NCBI GenBank assembly: GCA_024277595.1
Contig: JAJRUV010000179.1
Location: 1-45,420, forward strand
Length of the DNA stretch: 45,420 nucleotides
Reading direction: 5' to 3'
Origin: Gammaproteobacteria bacterium
GTDB lineage: Bacteria > Pseudomonadota > Gammaproteobacteria > Thiohalospirales > Thiohalospiraceae
Shown: positions 25,626-35,282 of the stretch, piece by piece
How positions within the stretch are numbered: position 1 is the stretch's first letter
Layout of the letters: each line of letters opens with the position of its first letter
Notes under the pieces: generated by a model
Databases searched by the model: none
Told to the model about the DNA's origin: nothing
The model's input: only the letters and a program-made list of their open reading frames with translations
Program-made: the position numbers and the translations under genes

Positions 25626-27731
25626 TCAAACGCTGCCATAACGGCTATTGTGACCGAGCCAGCGTGCAATCAGCAGCGGTACATTTTCCGGGTGCTGGTC
25701 GATGAGTTTTCCAGCTGCGTTTTGTATCATGGGGGCGAGGTCGGCATCTCTGACCAGGTCGGCAACCCTCAATTGCATCAAGCCCGTCTGGCGTGTGCCC
25801 AGCACCTCGCCTGGCCCCCTGAGTTTGAGGTCTTCCCGGGCTACCCTGAATCCATCGCCCGTATCCCGCAATACCGCCAACCTCTGTTTGGCCAGTTTTG
25901 ATAGCGGGCTGCGGTATAGCAATACACAGGTACTTTTTTCATCCCCTCGCCCGACCCGGCCCCGCAACTGATGCAGCTGTGACAGTCCCAGTCGTTCTGA
26001 GTTTTCTATGATCATCAAACTGGCCTCCGGGACATCTACTCCGACTTCAATCACAGTCGTTGCAACCAGAACCTGACTCCGCCCGGTTGCGAAGGCTTTC
26101 ATGATTTTGTCTTTTTCGTCTGGCTTCATTCTGCCGTGGATCAGGCCGACTTTTACATCGGGCAATGCACTGCGAAGCATTTCAAATGTAGCTTCCGCGG
26201 ACCGGGCTTCGAGCAAATCCGACTCCTCAATCAAAGGGCAGACCCAGTAGGCGCGACGTTTTTCTGCGCAAGCCTGCCGGACACGATCCACAACATCACC
26301 CCGACGCTGATCGGAAAGCGCGACAGTCTGAACCGGCTGCCTGCCGGGCGGCAGTTCCCTGATAACGGACACATCCAGGTCTGCATACATGATCATGGCG
26401 AGGGTACGAGGGATCGGTGTAGCGGTCATCACCAGTTGGTGCGGCTGGATTCTATCCCGGTTTTTTTCAGTCGATCCCTTCTCCCAGAGGCTCAGCCTTT
26501 GACTGACGCCAAAACGGTGCTGCTCATCGACAATCACGAATGCCAGCCGGTGATATTCAAGTTCCTGCTGGAATAACGCATGGGTGCCGATGATCACCTG
26601 CGCTTCTCCGTTGGCAATTGCAGCATAGGCCAGATCCCGTGCGCTCTTTTTAAGACTGCCGGATAGCCAGGCAATATTGATTCCCAGTGGTTTGAACCAT
26701 TTGCCAAAACTGTTTCGCTGTTGCTCCGCCAGCAGTTCAGTCGGTGCCATGATTGCGACCTGGTATCCACCGGCAACAGCGCCAAGCACGGCAGCTGCTG
26801 CGACCACGGTTTTACCGCAGCCGACATCTCCTTGTAACAGTCGCATCATCGGATGTTCCTGTGCCAGATCCTGTTCAATGGTTTTCAGAGCTGCTTCCTG
26901 GTCACTGGTGAACGAGAATGCCAGTTGTTGCAGAAAATCGGCCCGCAGTTTTTTTGCAACAGGGATGACAAAAGCCTGTTCAGTGCGAGCCCGATCCCTG
27001 GTACGGCGCAGGCTGAGGTGCTGTGCCAGCATTTCCTCTGCCGCGAGACGTCGTTGGCAGGGGTGAAAGCCGGTTGCCAGACTGGCAAGATCAGCATCAG
27101 CCGGAGGTTCATGGACGAACCTGAGTGCTGCATGAAGTTCTGGTGCTGCGAGTTCATCCACCAGCTCGCCAGGCAGCAGGTCCGGGATTATCGTCAGATA
27201 GCTGTCCAGTGCCTGGCGAATCAGCGCGCGCAGTCGGGATTGTTGCAACCCCTCAGTAGAGGGATACACAGGTGTGAGCCGTTGCTCCAGCGGGGGCGAG
27301 TCTGGAGTGGTCACAAGCCGATATTCAGGATGGACTATTTCCATTCCATCGGGGCCGGCTCGTACCGTACCGAAACACCGTATTTTCTGTCCGCGGCATA
27401 ATGATTCCTGCTGCTTGCGGGAAAAATAGAAAAATCGCAGCGTGACCATGCCGGTGCCGTCACTGATTCGGCACAATAGAGTTCGCCGTCGCCGGAATAC
27501 CACCTGGGTTAAAGCGATTTCACCCTCGACAACCACCCGTTGACCATGAGCCAGTCCGCCTAACAGGGATAACCTGGTTCGGTCTTCATAGCGCAACGGG
27601 AGCAGGAACAACAGATCCAGGGGCGTATGGACATTCAGGTTTTCCAGCCGCTTCGCGAGCGCCGGGCCGACGCCCTTTAATGTCGTAAGGGAATCCGGCA
27701 GCCCAGTTGGCGTGGATGTCGCCACAGCCAT
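25626..27731 (-). CDS. recG: ATP-dependent DNA helicase RecG
   Basis: Branch-migrating helicase for stalled forks and recombination intermediates, about 701 residues. The start ATG 27731 shares its A with the rid stop TGA; an in-frame GTG at 27734 is an alternative. The N-terminal wedge/OB region includes LTTLKGVGPALAKRLENLNVHTPLDLLFLLPLRYEDRT. Helicase motifs are LLQGDVGCGKTVVAAAA, IMAPTELLAEQQ, FVIVDEQHRFGVSQR (DEQH box), MTATPIPRTLAM and, near the end, HQLRGRVGRG. Confidence 0.96.
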   Translation of the reverse strand: MAVATSTPTGLPDSLTTLKGVGPALAKRLENLNVHTPLDLLFLLPLRYEDRTRLSLLGGLAHGQRVVVEGEIALTQVVFRRRRTLLCRISDGTGMVTLRFFYFSRKQQESLCRGQKIRCFGTVRAGPDGMEIVHPEYRLVTTPDSPPLEQRLTPVYPSTEGLQQSRLRALIRQALDSYLTIIPDLLPGELVDELAAPELHAALRFVHEPPADADLASLATGFHPCQRRLAAEEMLAQHLSLRRTRDRARTEQAFVIPVAKKLRADFLQQLAFSFTSDQEAALKTIEQDLAQEHPMMRLLQGDVGCGKTVVAAAAVLGAVAGGYQVAIMAPTELLAEQQRNSFGKWFKPLGINIAWLSGSLKKSARDLAYAAIANGEAQVIIGTHALFQQELEYHRLAFVIVDEQHRFGVSQRLSLWEKGSTEKNRDRIQPHQLVMTATPIPRTLAMIMYADLDVSVIRELPPGRQPVQTVALSDQRRGDVVDRVRQACAEKRRAYWVCPLIEESDLLEARSAEATFEMLRSALPDVKVGLIHGRMKPDEKDKIMKAFATGRSQVLVATTVIEVGVDVPEASLMIIENSERLGLSQLHQLRGRVGRGDEKSTCVLLYRSPLSKLAKQRLAVLRDTGDGFRVAREDLKLRGPGEVLGTRQTGLMQLRVADLVRDADLAPMIQNAAGKLIDQHPENVPLLIARWLGHNSRYGSV

Positions 27732-28111
27732 CACAAGGCCAGTATTGCGTCCGCCTCCACTGCGGCACCGCGTGGCAGAGCAGCGACACCCACAGCAGCG
27801 CGAGCCGGATAGGGCTCGGAAAAATAGGACTCCATGATTTCATTGACCGCCGCGAAATGACTCAGGTCTGTCAGATAAACAGTGATCTTGACGGCGTCGT
27901 TCAATTGCCCGCCGGCTGCAGTTGCTATTGCAGTCAGGTTGTCAAACACTTGCCTGATCTGATCGCTGATATCACCGCCTGTCAATTCCCCGGTAGCAGG
28001 ATCGAGAGGGATTTGCCCCGAAATGTACACGGTGTTATTCGCGGCGACCGCCTGCGAGTAGGTGCCGATTGCAGCAGGTGCTGCAGAAGTCTGGATAGGT
28101 TTTTTGCTCAT
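27731..28111 (-). CDS. ridA: RidA family reactive imine/enamine deaminase
   Basis: 126 residues of the YjgF/YER057c/UK114 family, which hydrolyses reactive 2-aminoacrylate and related enamines or imines. [29 protein letters not shown] and the C-terminal [23 protein letters not shown] are signatures; the latter contains the arginine that contacts the substrate carboxylate in active RidA subgroups. It lies 8 bases after spoT and overlaps recG by one base, the common spoT-rid-recG order. Confidence 0.92.
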   Translation of the reverse strand: MSKKPIQTSAAPAAIGTYSQAVAANNTVYISGQIPLDPATGELTGGDISDQIRQVFDNLTAIATAAGGQLNDAVKITVYLTDLSHFAAVNEIMESYFSEPYPARAAVGVAALPRGAAVEADAILAL

Positions 28112-28119
28112 GATATTGA

Positions 28120-30273
28120 TCAGGCGCAGGTGCGAGTCACACGACTGACACCTGACATTCTGCGGATTCCTCTGATTACATTGGAAAGATGAGTCCGGTC
28201 CCGGACCAGTGTGGTAAAAATAAGATCGATACTTTCTCCGTGCTGTTCGTCCAGCGATACCTGTTCGATATTAGAACCGGCATCACCGATCATCGCAGCG
28301 ACTTCAGCAAGTGCTCCCGGTTTGTTAATGGCTTCGACATTGATTTCAACAGAGAAATCCTGCTCGATATTCTGCTCCCAGTTTACGGCGATCCACTTGC
28401 TGGGCTGTTTTCTGAATTCGCTGAGATTGCCGCAAATATCACGATGAATCACAATGCCCCGTCCGGCACTAAGATAACCCATGATCGAGTCACCGGGAAT
28501 CGGGTGACAGCAGCGGCCATAGCTCACCACCACTCCTTCGGTCCCGGCGATCGTGATCGGTTCCATGCTGTCGGAGCCGGCCAGATCATCTCGCGGTGCT
28601 TTTACAAGAACCCGGGCAACGATGGGTGCGAGTCGCTCACCCAGGCCGAGTTGTTCATAGAGTTCTGTTACGTTGCTAAGGTCGAGGTCATCCAGCAGTA
28701 CTTTCAGGCGATTGCGGCTGATTTTTCGTAACGAGGATCCGAGTTCTCTCATCGCCTGATCCAGCAATTTCTTGCCGAGGTTGGTTGCCTCACCGCTGCG
28801 CAGGTTTTTCAAATGCTGGCGAATGCTGTAACGCGCTTTCGCTGTTACGACGAAACTGAGCCAGCTCGGCTTTGGATGCGCGCCCTTGCCGGTGACGATC
28901 TCGATTGTCTGGCCATTTTTGAGCGGAGTACGTAATGGCATGCGGCGCCGCTCGATTTTTGCCGCAACACATTTGTTTCCGACATCAGTATGTACTGCAT
29001 AGGCGAAATCGACACAGGTAGCACCACGAGGCAGTCTCAGAATATCGCCCTTCGGAGTGAATACATACACCTTGTCAGGAAACAGATCGACCTTGACATG
29101 CTCCATGAATTCTTCTGAATTCGCGGCGGATTCCATCTCGTTGATACTGGCGAGCCATTCGCGGGCACGATCCTGCGGCGGCTGTTTTTCAGTGTCCTGA
29201 TCCTTGTATTGCCAGTGCGATGCAATCCCCTTCTCAGCCACCCGGTCCATATCGTGGGTACGAATCTGTACCTCGATCGGGATACCGTTCGGCCCCACCA
29301 GCGTGGTATGCAGCGACTGATATCCGTTGACGCGCGGAATGGCGATATAGTCCTTGAAGCGGCCTGGCATGGGTTTGTACAGTTGATGTACCGTGCCGAG
29401 TGCTCGATAGCACTGATCTACATTATCCACAATCAGACGGAACCCGAATACATCCGCAACTTCGCTCAACGGCCTGGTTTTGACGCGCATTTTCCTGTAG
29501 ATGCTATACAGATGTTTCTTGCGCCCCATAACGCTTCCCGTAATCTTGTCAGCACGAAGTGCCCGCCGTAAACGATCTGAAATACGTTTGACGATTTGTC
29601 GCTGATTGCCCTGCGCACGGCGAAGTGCTTTGTCGAGCACCCGGTATCGAAACGGGTAGGCGTACAGGAACCCGTAATCCTCAAGCTCGGTTTTCAGTGT
29701 ATTCATGCCAAGCCGGTTGGCAATCGGCGCATAGATCTCCAGGGTTTCGATAGCAATACGGCGTCTTTTGTCTGGCGACAGTGATTCCAGGGTTTGCATG
29801 TTGTGTATTCGGTCGGCCAGCTTTACGAGAATGACCCGAATGTCCTCAACCATGGCCAGCATCATTTTCCGGAAACTGGCAACCTGCACTTCGGCACGAC
29901 TGGTGAAATTCAGCTGATCCAGCTTGCTGACGCCATCTACCAGTTCAGCGATTTCATTGCCAAACTGCTGAGCTATCTGTTCCTTGTCCACGGGGGTATC
30001 TTCGATGACATCGTGCAGAATCGCTGCAGCAATAGTCTGGTGATCGAGATGTAGCTCGGCGAGGATGCTGGCCACCGCAATCGGATGGGTAATATAAGGC
30101 TCGCCGGAGTGTCGACGCTGTCCTTCGTGGGCAACAAGACCCAGCTCGTATGCATCCACGATGATCTGCTGTTGCTCTTCAGACAGGTAGCTCAGCTTGT
30201 GAATCAGCCGCCTGAACCCTGATCCGCGGCGCGGAATGGGTAATCGGTCAAAAATACTGGATGCACGTTCCAT
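28120..30273 (-). CDS. spoT: Bifunctional (p)ppGpp synthetase/hydrolase SpoT
   Basis: Stringent-response enzyme, 717 residues. The N-terminal HD hydrolase domain is intact ([16 protein letters not shown] and [12 protein letters not shown]). The synthetase domain has [48 protein letters not shown] and IEVQIRT. The RFKD sequence matches the RxKD class of bifunctional enzymes rather than the ExDD class of RelA. A TGS domain ([31 protein letters not shown]) and a C-terminal ACT domain follow. It is encoded between rpoZ and ridA, and its leader carries a 14-bp tandem repeat. Confidence 0.96.
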   Translation of the reverse strand: MERASSIFDRLPIPRRGSGFRRLIHKLSYLSEEQQQIIVDAYELGLVAHEGQRRHSGEPYITHPIAVASILAELHLDHQTIAAAILHDVIEDTPVDKEQIAQQFGNEIAELVDGVSKLDQLNFTSRAEVQVASFRKMMLAMVEDIRVILVKLADRIHNMQTLESLSPDKRRRIAIETLEIYAPIANRLGMNTLKTELEDYGFLYAYPFRYRVLDKALRRAQGNQRQIVKRISDRLRRALRADKITGSVMGRKKHLYSIYRKMRVKTRPLSEVADVFGFRLIVDNVDQCYRALGTVHQLYKPMPGRFKDYIAIPRVNGYQSLHTTLVGPNGIPIEVQIRTHDMDRVAEKGIASHWQYKDQDTEKQPPQDRAREWLASINEMESAANSEEFMEHVKVDLFPDKVYVFTPKGDILRLPRGATCVDFAYAVHTDVGNKCVAAKIERRRMPLRTPLKNGQTIEIVTGKGAHPKPSWLSFVVTAKARYSIRQHLKNLRSGEATNLGKKLLDQAMRELGSSLRKISRNRLKVLLDDLDLSNVTELYEQLGLGERLAPIVARVLVKAPRDDLAGSDSMEPITIAGTEGVVVSYGRCCHPIPGDSIMGYLSAGRGIVIHRDICGNLSEFRKQPSKWIAVNWEQNIEQDFSVEINVEAINKPGALAEVAAMIGDAGSNIEQVSLDEQHGESIDLIFTTLVRDRTHLSNVIRGIRRMSGVSRVTRTCA

Positions 30274-30339
30274 GCAGTAGATTCTACCGCACTGAAAGCG
30301 CTACAGAATGGTTGTTGGAGATCTGTCCTGATTTATGTG

Positions 30340-30395
30340 ATCAGGCCCGGGAAATCAGGCCCGGGAAACCAGGCCCGGGAAATCAGACCAGAGGA
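30340..30395. repeat. 14-bp tandem repeat in the rpoZ-spoT gap
   Basis: The unit ATCAGGCCCGGGAA occurs at 30340-30353 and 30354-30367 exactly, at 30368-30381 with one change (ACCAGG...), and in decayed form at 30382-30395, ending directly at the rpoZ stop. Each good copy has the palindrome CCCGGG. An adjacent inverted pair CCTGAT / ATCAGG (30328-30345) can form a hairpin. The array lies in the leader of spoT, where copy-number slippage would change leader structure. Confidence 0.85.
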
Positions 30396-30701
30396 TCAGC
30401 CGGTCCGGTTGCCGGGCAGCCCGCTGAGCAAAGGCATGGGCGGAGCTTCAGCAAGCATTTGCTCTGCTGCTTCGCTGTTGAGCAACTCTTCGATGGCCTC
30501 ATCAGGATCTTCCAGGATTTCGCTGGTGATCAAACCCTCTGCGATTTCCCGCAGCGCGACAACAGTAGGCTTGTCATTTTCCCACTCCACCAGGGGCTCG
30601 GCGCCGTTGGCGATCCGACGGGCGCGCTTGGCGGCAACCAGCACCAGATCGAACAGGTTTTCGACGTGTGGCAGGCAATCATCAACAGTAACTCTGGCCA
30701 T
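30396..30701 (-). CDS. rpoZ: RNA polymerase omega subunit
   Basis: 101 residues from ATG 30701; an upstream in-frame start adds 11 uncharacteristic residues. [33 protein letters not shown] is the diagnostic omega N-terminus, and [18 protein letters not shown] is the second conserved block. Omega aids polymerase assembly and forms part of a ppGpp binding site in E. coli, which fits its place directly before spoT. GAG lies about 7 bases upstream of the chosen start. Confidence 0.95.
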   Translation of the reverse strand: MARVTVDDCLPHVENLFDLVLVAAKRARRIANGAEPLVEWENDKPTVVALREIAEGLITSEILEDPDEAIEELLNSEAAEQMLAEAPPMPLLSGLPGNRTG

Positions 30702-30790
30702 CGGGGATCTCAACAGATGTAATACGGGTCGCACAGGCTACCGGCAAAGGCATTGAACTTCAAGGTTTTTGGGTGTTTCAGAGCCCGGAC

Positions 30791-31408
30791 CTATTTCCAG
30801 GTCAGCCCTTTCAGCTGATCCGGTATCCGGCTGTCTGTAGTGAGGTTTTCGGTATTGTTGCCCGCGATAATGGATCGAATCTGGTCAAAAGCCTCATCAA
30901 GCTTGTCATTGATGACGACATAGTCGAATTCTTTCCAATGAGCAATATCTTCTCTCGCTTTGCCGAGTCGGTATTCGATGACCTCATTCGAGTCAGTGCT
31001 GCGATCTCTCAGGCGTCTTTCCAGTTCCTCAATTGATGGTGGCAAAATAAATATACTGCAGCATTCAGGCATGCTTTTGCGTACCTGCTGTGCGCCCTGC
31101 CAGTCAATTTCCAGCAACACATTTTTTCCGGCGTTGATCAGCTTTTCTGTATTCTCTCTCGATGTGCCGTACCAGTTCCTGAACACACAGGCACTTTCGA
31201 GAAAAGCACCTGCAGAGCGCATTTCCGAGAATTGCTGTTCATCAACGAAAAAGTAATCCTCGCCATGCTGTTCGTTACCACGCTTTGGCCGGGTCGTGTA
31301 TGACACGGAGAAACACAATGAGGAATCACGCTCCATCAGTGCTCTGACCAGCGTGGTTTTTCCAGCACCAGAGGGTGCCGAAAGGACAATTAATTTTCCG
31401 GCCTGCAT
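30791..31408 (-). CDS. gmk: Guanylate kinase
   Basis: Converts GMP to GDP, 205 residues. The P-loop is VLSAPSGAGKTTL (residues about 8-20). FSVSYTTRPKRGNEQHGEDYFFV is the GMP-binding segment, and VLLEIDWQGAQQVRKSMPECCSIFILPPS is the conserved core. It is separated by 2 bases from yicC and by 89 from rpoZ, the typical gammaproteobacterial order. Confidence 0.96.
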   Translation of the reverse strand: MQAGKLIVLSAPSGAGKTTLVRALMERDSSLCFSVSYTTRPKRGNEQHGEDYFFVDEQQFSEMRSAGAFLESACVFRNWYGTSRENTEKLINAGKNVLLEIDWQGAQQVRKSMPECCSIFILPPSIEELERRLRDRSTDSNEVIEYRLGKAREDIAHWKEFDYVVINDKLDEAFDQIRSIIAGNNTENLTTDSRIPDQLKGLTWK

Positions 31409-31410
31409 GG

Positions 31411-32277
31411 TTATTCCACGTTTTGTATCTGCTCGCGCATCTGCTCAATCAGAACCTTGAGCTCAATCGCCTGTTTCGTGGTCTCCGTATCAGCAGACTT
31501 GGATGCCAGCGTGTTGGCTTCCCGGTTAAATTCCTGCATCAGGAAATCCAGCCGGCGACCAACCGGAGCATCACTGTTAATAGCCTCCATGACCTCAGCC
31601 ACATGCGCAACCAGCCGATCAAGCTCCTCGCTGACATCGAGCTTTTTTGCCATCATGACCAGCTCTTGCTCCAGACGATCCTGATCCGGGTTATCCACCA
31701 GGGACTGAACCCGCTCGGTCAGGCGCTTCTGAATCGAGTCGAGCACCTCGGGAATTCGCTGCTGCACAGCGGCAACAATCCGTGTGACCTGTTCACAGCG
31801 GGTTTTCAGCATTTCCTCGATGTGAGCTCCCTCGCGCACCCTGTTCGCAGCAAGTTCATCCATGGCTGCCAGGAAGCCAGCCAGAATATCCGGGAATAAT
31901 GTCTCGGCCTGAGCTTCATCTTCCAGAACAACACCGGGCCAGCGCAAGATGGCAACCGGATCAACGCTGCCGGGTTTGGATAGTTGCTGGTTCAGTGTCT
32001 CGGCATGACGAACCAGTTCCTGTGCAAACTGGAGATTAACTGTGATTTGTGGCTTGCGGCTGGATTGATAGGAAAAACTGAGCGTACTATCAAGCTTTCC
32101 CCGGCTGAAGCGTTTGCTGGCAATTGCCTTTAGCTCCGGTTCCATAGCACGAAACCCCTCGGGGAGACGGAACTGCTGGTCAAGATAGCGATGATTAACG
32201 GATCTTACCTCCCAGACCAGTTGGCCATCCGGAATATTGACCTCGCTGCGTGCGAAGCCGGTCATGCTTTTGATCAT
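31411..32277 (-). CDS. yicC: YicC/YloC family endoribonuclease
   Basis: 288 residues. MIKSMTGFARSEV is the characteristic start, followed by VWEVRSVNHRYLDQQFRLPEGFRAMEP and the C-terminal GRRLDFLMQEFNREANTLASKSADTETTKQAIELKVLIEQMREQIQNVE. YicC proteins are metal-dependent endoribonucleases; the E. coli protein has been linked to decay of the small RNA RyhB. It is the first gene of the minus-strand block and is divergent from the PP2C gene. Confidence 0.94.
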   Translation of the reverse strand: MIKSMTGFARSEVNIPDGQLVWEVRSVNHRYLDQQFRLPEGFRAMEPELKAIASKRFSRGKLDSTLSFSYQSSRKPQITVNLQFAQELVRHAETLNQQLSKPGSVDPVAILRWPGVVLEDEAQAETLFPDILAGFLAAMDELAANRVREGAHIEEMLKTRCEQVTRIVAAVQQRIPEVLDSIQKRLTERVQSLVDNPDQDRLEQELVMMAKKLDVSEELDRLVAHVAEVMEAINSDAPVGRRLDFLMQEFNREANTLASKSADTETTKQAIELKVLIEQMREQIQNVE

Positions 32278-32384
32278 TGGATTATTTTCCGCTTATCGTA
32301 AAATGTGAGTGCGCTGGCTCGCTCAGGGGCTTACACTGCCCCCCGCCGGCGACATTGATAAAAATATGCCGGTATATTAACTCT

Positions 32385-32400
32385 ATATTGATAACAATAT
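32385..32400. promoter_or_regulatory. Perfect palindrome upstream of the PP2C gene
   Basis: ATATTG (32385-32390), spacer ATAA, CAATAT (32395-32400) is a perfect 6-bp inverted repeat, 25 bases upstream of the TTG start of the phosphatase gene and within a strongly AT-rich divergent gap (32278-32425). It is a candidate operator, but I cannot match it to a named regulator. Confidence 0.35.
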
Positions 32401-32425
32401 TCTGGCTTGGCAAAGGAGATCAGGT

Positions 32426-33172
32426 TTGCAGGTTGAGTACGCAGAGCTGAGCTTGCTCGGTGACCGGGAAGAGAATCAGGATCGTGTTGCGATCATCCAG
32501 GGCGATGAATCCGTTCTGTTAATTGTCATTGATGGTATGGGTGGCCATGCAGATGGAGCGCTGGCCGCTGAGGTATCTGTTGCTACCCTGACAAAGGAAT
32601 TCGGGAAGGTGAAGCAGCCTGTTTTTGATCCACAGGGGTTTCTTCACCAGGCGATTGCTACAGCCCATCAGGCGCTTGTCGATCTTGGGGATGATCAATC
32701 TGTGGAGTCCCGGCCAAGGGCGACTTGTACACTGTGCCTGGTGCAGGACAATTCGGCCTATTGGGCCCATGTCGGAGATAGTCGCATCTACCATCTCCGC
32801 GACCAGCAGATACTGGAGCGCACCAGAGACCACAGCCATGTTGAGCTATTGTTGCAGGAAGGGCTGATTGCCGAAGACGAGATAATGGATCACCCGATGC
32901 GTAACTTCGTCGAGTGTTGTCTCGGTGGTGATTTTACTTTGCCTGGCATGACAGTGACCCGGCAAAAACCATTACTGCCCATGGATATTTTGCTGTGCTG
33001 TTCCGACGGATTCTGGTCTGGATTGACTGATGATGATTTTTCCACACCGGGGCAAAACGGAGAGTCTTTGAGTAAAGGCCTGCAGCGACTTGGCGAGCAG
33101 GCGGTGCGACAAAACAATCCTCACAGCGACAATACCTCTGCCGTTGCGCTGCAATTTCTGGGAAGGGGTTAA
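32426..33172 (+). CDS. PP2C-family (PPM) serine/threonine protein phosphatase
   Basis: 248 residues. The start is TTG 32426, supported by AAGGAG at 32413-32418 with a 7-base gap. PP2C metal-binding motifs are complete: [18 protein letters not shown] near the N-terminus, [46 protein letters not shown] and [10 protein letters not shown]. No membrane or sensor domain is attached. No partner kinase is visible in the window. The gene is 2 bases upstream of rph and probably cotranscribed. Confidence 0.9.
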   Translation: MQVEYAELSLLGDREENQDRVAIIQGDESVLLIVIDGMGGHADGALAAEVSVATLTKEFGKVKQPVFDPQGFLHQAIATAHQALVDLGDDQSVESRPRATCTLCLVQDNSAYWAHVGDSRIYHLRDQQILERTRDHSHVELLLQEGLIAEDEIMDHPMRNFVECCLGGDFTLPGMTVTRQKPLLPMDILLCCSDGFWSGLTDDDFSTPGQNGESLSKGLQRLGEQAVRQNNPHSDNTSAVALQFLGRG

Positions 33173-33174
33173 CA

Positions 33175-33927
33175 ATGAATAGTCGTGACCAGTCCGTTTG
33201 CAATCGGATCAGCGGTCGAGCCGCAGGAGAAGCCAGGGAAGTGAGTTTTATCACTGACTATACCTGTCATGCAGAGGGATCCGTGCTCGCGGTTTTTGGT
33301 AATACGCGGGTGCTTTGCACCGCAAGTGTTACAGATGGTGTGCCAGGATTCTTGCGTGGGCAACGTCAGGGTTGGGTAACCGCTGAGTACGGGATGTTGC
33401 CTCGGGCAACACATACTCGCTCAGGCCGTGAAGCACGCCGGGGTCAGCAATCGGGCAGAACACTGGAAATTCAGCGCCTGATAGGACGTTCGTTGCGGGC
33501 TGTCGTTGATCTGCAGGCACTGGGGGAGCGCAGTATTACACTGGATTGCGATGTATTGCAGGCAGATGGTGGTACCCGTACTGCATCCATTTCCGGTGGT
33601 TATATCGCGCTGGTCATGGCGGTCGAGAAGCTGATCACACAGCGTGTCATCAGGAAAAACCCCCTGCACGGTCAAATTGGCGCCATCTCTGTGGGAATTT
33701 GTGAAGGCATGCCGATGCTTGATCTGGATTATACCGAGGACTCATCTGCTGAAACTGATATGAATGTGGTTATGAACGAAGCAGGTGCTTTTATTGAGAT
33801 TCAGGGGACTGCGGAAGGGCATGCTTTTCGCCGTGATGAACTGGATGAGTTACTGACTCTTGCCGAACATGGAATCAGAACAGTCATGACAGCACAGTCC
33901 AGTGCGCTGGATGCCTGGCGGGGCTAA
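33175..33927 (+). CDS. rph: Ribonuclease PH
   Basis: Phosphorolytic 3'-5' exoribonuclease that trims tRNA 3' ends, 250 residues, slightly longer than the usual 238. [67 protein letters not shown] and [20 protein letters not shown] are the conserved core including the phosphate site. [33 protein letters not shown] is the second catalytic region. Unlike the E. coli K-12 allele, the C-terminus is intact. Confidence 0.96.
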   Translation: MNSRDQSVCNRISGRAAGEAREVSFITDYTCHAEGSVLAVFGNTRVLCTASVTDGVPGFLRGQRQGWVTAEYGMLPRATHTRSGREARRGQQSGRTLEIQRLIGRSLRAVVDLQALGERSITLDCDVLQADGGTRTASISGGYIALVMAVEKLITQRVIRKNPLHGQIGAISVGICEGMPMLDLDYTEDSSAETDMNVVMNEAGAFIEIQGTAEGHAFRRDELDELLTLAEHGIRTVMTAQSSALDAWRG

Positions 33928-33970
33928 TCGTGCTCATTGATCTTGCGACGATACATCCTGGTCCTGGAAG

Positions 33971-34588
33971 ATGAGTCCCGAGAAGCTGGTAGTAGCAACT
34001 GACAACCCGGGCAAGCTGGCAGAACTGCAGCGGATGCTTGGTGATACCTTCGACCTGATTCCGCAATCGTGCTTCGGTATCGAAGCCGTAGAAGAGACTG
34101 GCGAAACTTTTCTGGAAAATGCACTGCTCAAAGCTCGCCATGCGGCCAGAATCTCCGGTCTTCGGGCGATTGCTGATGATTCAGGGCTGGAAGTTGATGC
34201 ACTCGGTGGCGCTCCGGGTGTCCGGTCTTCCCGGTATGCTGGTGAGCAGGCCAGTGATATCGAAAATCTGGAGAAATTGCTGGTCGAGATGGCCGGTATA
34301 CCGGATTCAGGCCGAGGTGCAAGGTTTCGCTGCGTGCTGGTTGTTGTGAGCCCTGACGAAGCACATCACTGTGCGGAAGGGGTCTGGGAAGGGCTGATCA
34401 GTACATCTCCACAGGGTACGGGAGGCTTTGGTTACGACCCGGTATTTGTAGACAGAGTCTCGGGCCGAGCGGCAGCAGAACTCACTGCAGCAGAAAAAAA
34501 TCAACGCAGTCATCGCGGTATGGCGGTGCGGGCGTTGGTGGAGGAAATCAGTTCAGCTGGATCGACTTCGGAGGAAGCAGCGTCCTGA
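33971..34588 (+). CDS. rdgB: XTP/dITP pyrophosphatase RdgB (HAM1 family)
   Basis: House-cleaning enzyme that hydrolyses non-canonical purine triphosphates, 205 residues. VVATDNPGKLAELQRML is the N-terminal signature (usually TGNxxK). EETGETFLENALLKARHAA and IADDSGLEVDALGGAPGVRSSRYAG are the catalytic blocks, and GTGGFGYDPVF with RSHRGMAVRAL completes the family pattern. GGAAG lies immediately before the ATG, too close for an ideal ribosome site. It follows rph by 43 bases. Confidence 0.95.
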   Translation: MSPEKLVVATDNPGKLAELQRMLGDTFDLIPQSCFGIEAVEETGETFLENALLKARHAARISGLRAIADDSGLEVDALGGAPGVRSSRYAGEQASDIENLEKLLVEMAGIPDSGRGARFRCVLVVVSPDEAHHCAEGVWEGLISTSPQGTGGFGYDPVFVDRVSGRAAAELTAAEKNQRSHRGMAVRALVEEISSAGSTSEEAAS

Positions 34589-34590
34589 TG

Positions 34591-34805
34591 TTATGCACAG
34601 CTGGTGCTGTTTCCACAGATTTCATACACATAGCCACTTGCTGCTGAGAGCTGTTGTTCCGATTGTTCGGTAACACTCTGTTTTTACAGCTAATAATGAT
34701 ATTGGTTAAATCTTGATCAAAAAGCCGGTTTTGCTGGCCTGACAGCCTGTTACGGTCGAAGTGCACCTATTAATCCACAGAGTTATCCACAGATTTTGTG
34801 GATAA
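34591..34805. other. DnaA-box cluster with AT-rich core; candidate oriC or DnaA-binding locus
   Basis: The 340-bp gap 34589-34928 holds no gene. Perfect TTATNCACA boxes lie at 34591-34599 (plus), 34783-34791 (plus) and 34797-34805 (minus); the last two form an inverted pair with a 5-base spacer. One-mismatch boxes lie at 34609-34617, 34622-34630 and 34771-34779. Between the two groups, about 34681-34725 is AT-rich and could be an unwinding element. dnaA, dnaN, mnmG and rpmH are not in the window. The remainder (34806-34928) shows nothing distinctive apart from the rpmE leader. Confidence 0.55.
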
Positions 34806-34928
34806 AAAGCCGCAATCACCTCATCCGGAGCCAGGAGTGTCCTCTGCCCCTTGCCAGACCCCTGCTGAGTGGCTATGCTTCGCGCCCCATTCAATAATGT
34901 GATGTTCCGCCAACAGGAACCCAGAGCT

Positions 34929-35129
34929 ATGAAACCCGAAATTCATCCGCAGTATCAGGAAATAAAAGTAGTGTGTAGTTGTGGAAATGAGTTCGCGACC
35001 AAGTCAACACTTCAAGAAGAGTTGCACATTGATATTTGTTCATCGTGTCATCCATTTTACACAGGTAAGCAAAAAATCATGGATACGGCTGGCCGGGTTG
35101 ATAAATTCCGTCGTAAATACGGAATGTGA
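34929..35129 (+). CDS. rpmE: Ribosomal protein bL31, zinc-binding form
   Basis: 66 residues from ATG 34929; an upstream in-frame extension to 34869 lacks family character. [27 protein letters not shown] begins like canonical L31. The zinc-ligand cysteines are present as CSCGN and [12 protein letters not shown], so this is the zinc-containing (C+) form. The C-terminus is [16 protein letters not shown] lies about 10 bases upstream. It follows the DnaA-box region. Confidence 0.95.
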   Translation: MKPEIHPQYQEIKVVCSCGNEFATKSTLQEELHIDICSSCHPFYTGKQKIMDTAGRVDKFRRKYGM

Positions 35130-35282
35130 GGTTCGTTCTTTCGAGTAAGTAGTTTCCCGGACCAGATCTCTCGTTTTGAGTCCCCCTTTTCTCCTCAGCG
35201 TAATCTATAATAGTCGGCTCGCCTGCTGGTATATCTGGCAGCGCGAATCCTGACCGTTTCTATTACACAGTGATTTGGGCCT

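Noticed and set aside
34700-34725. IHF site inside the DnaA-box region
   Set aside because: The best match to the consensus is off by one in spacing and one base, so it is not supported.
34783-34805. Inverted DnaA boxes as an rdgB terminator hairpin
   Set aside because: Neither strand has a T-run after the stem. The 9-mers match the DnaA consensus exactly, and further boxes lie nearby.
35206-35211. TATAAT as the gltA promoter
   Set aside because: No acceptable -35 at 16-18 bases and no extended -10. It is left as a remark in the gltA entry.
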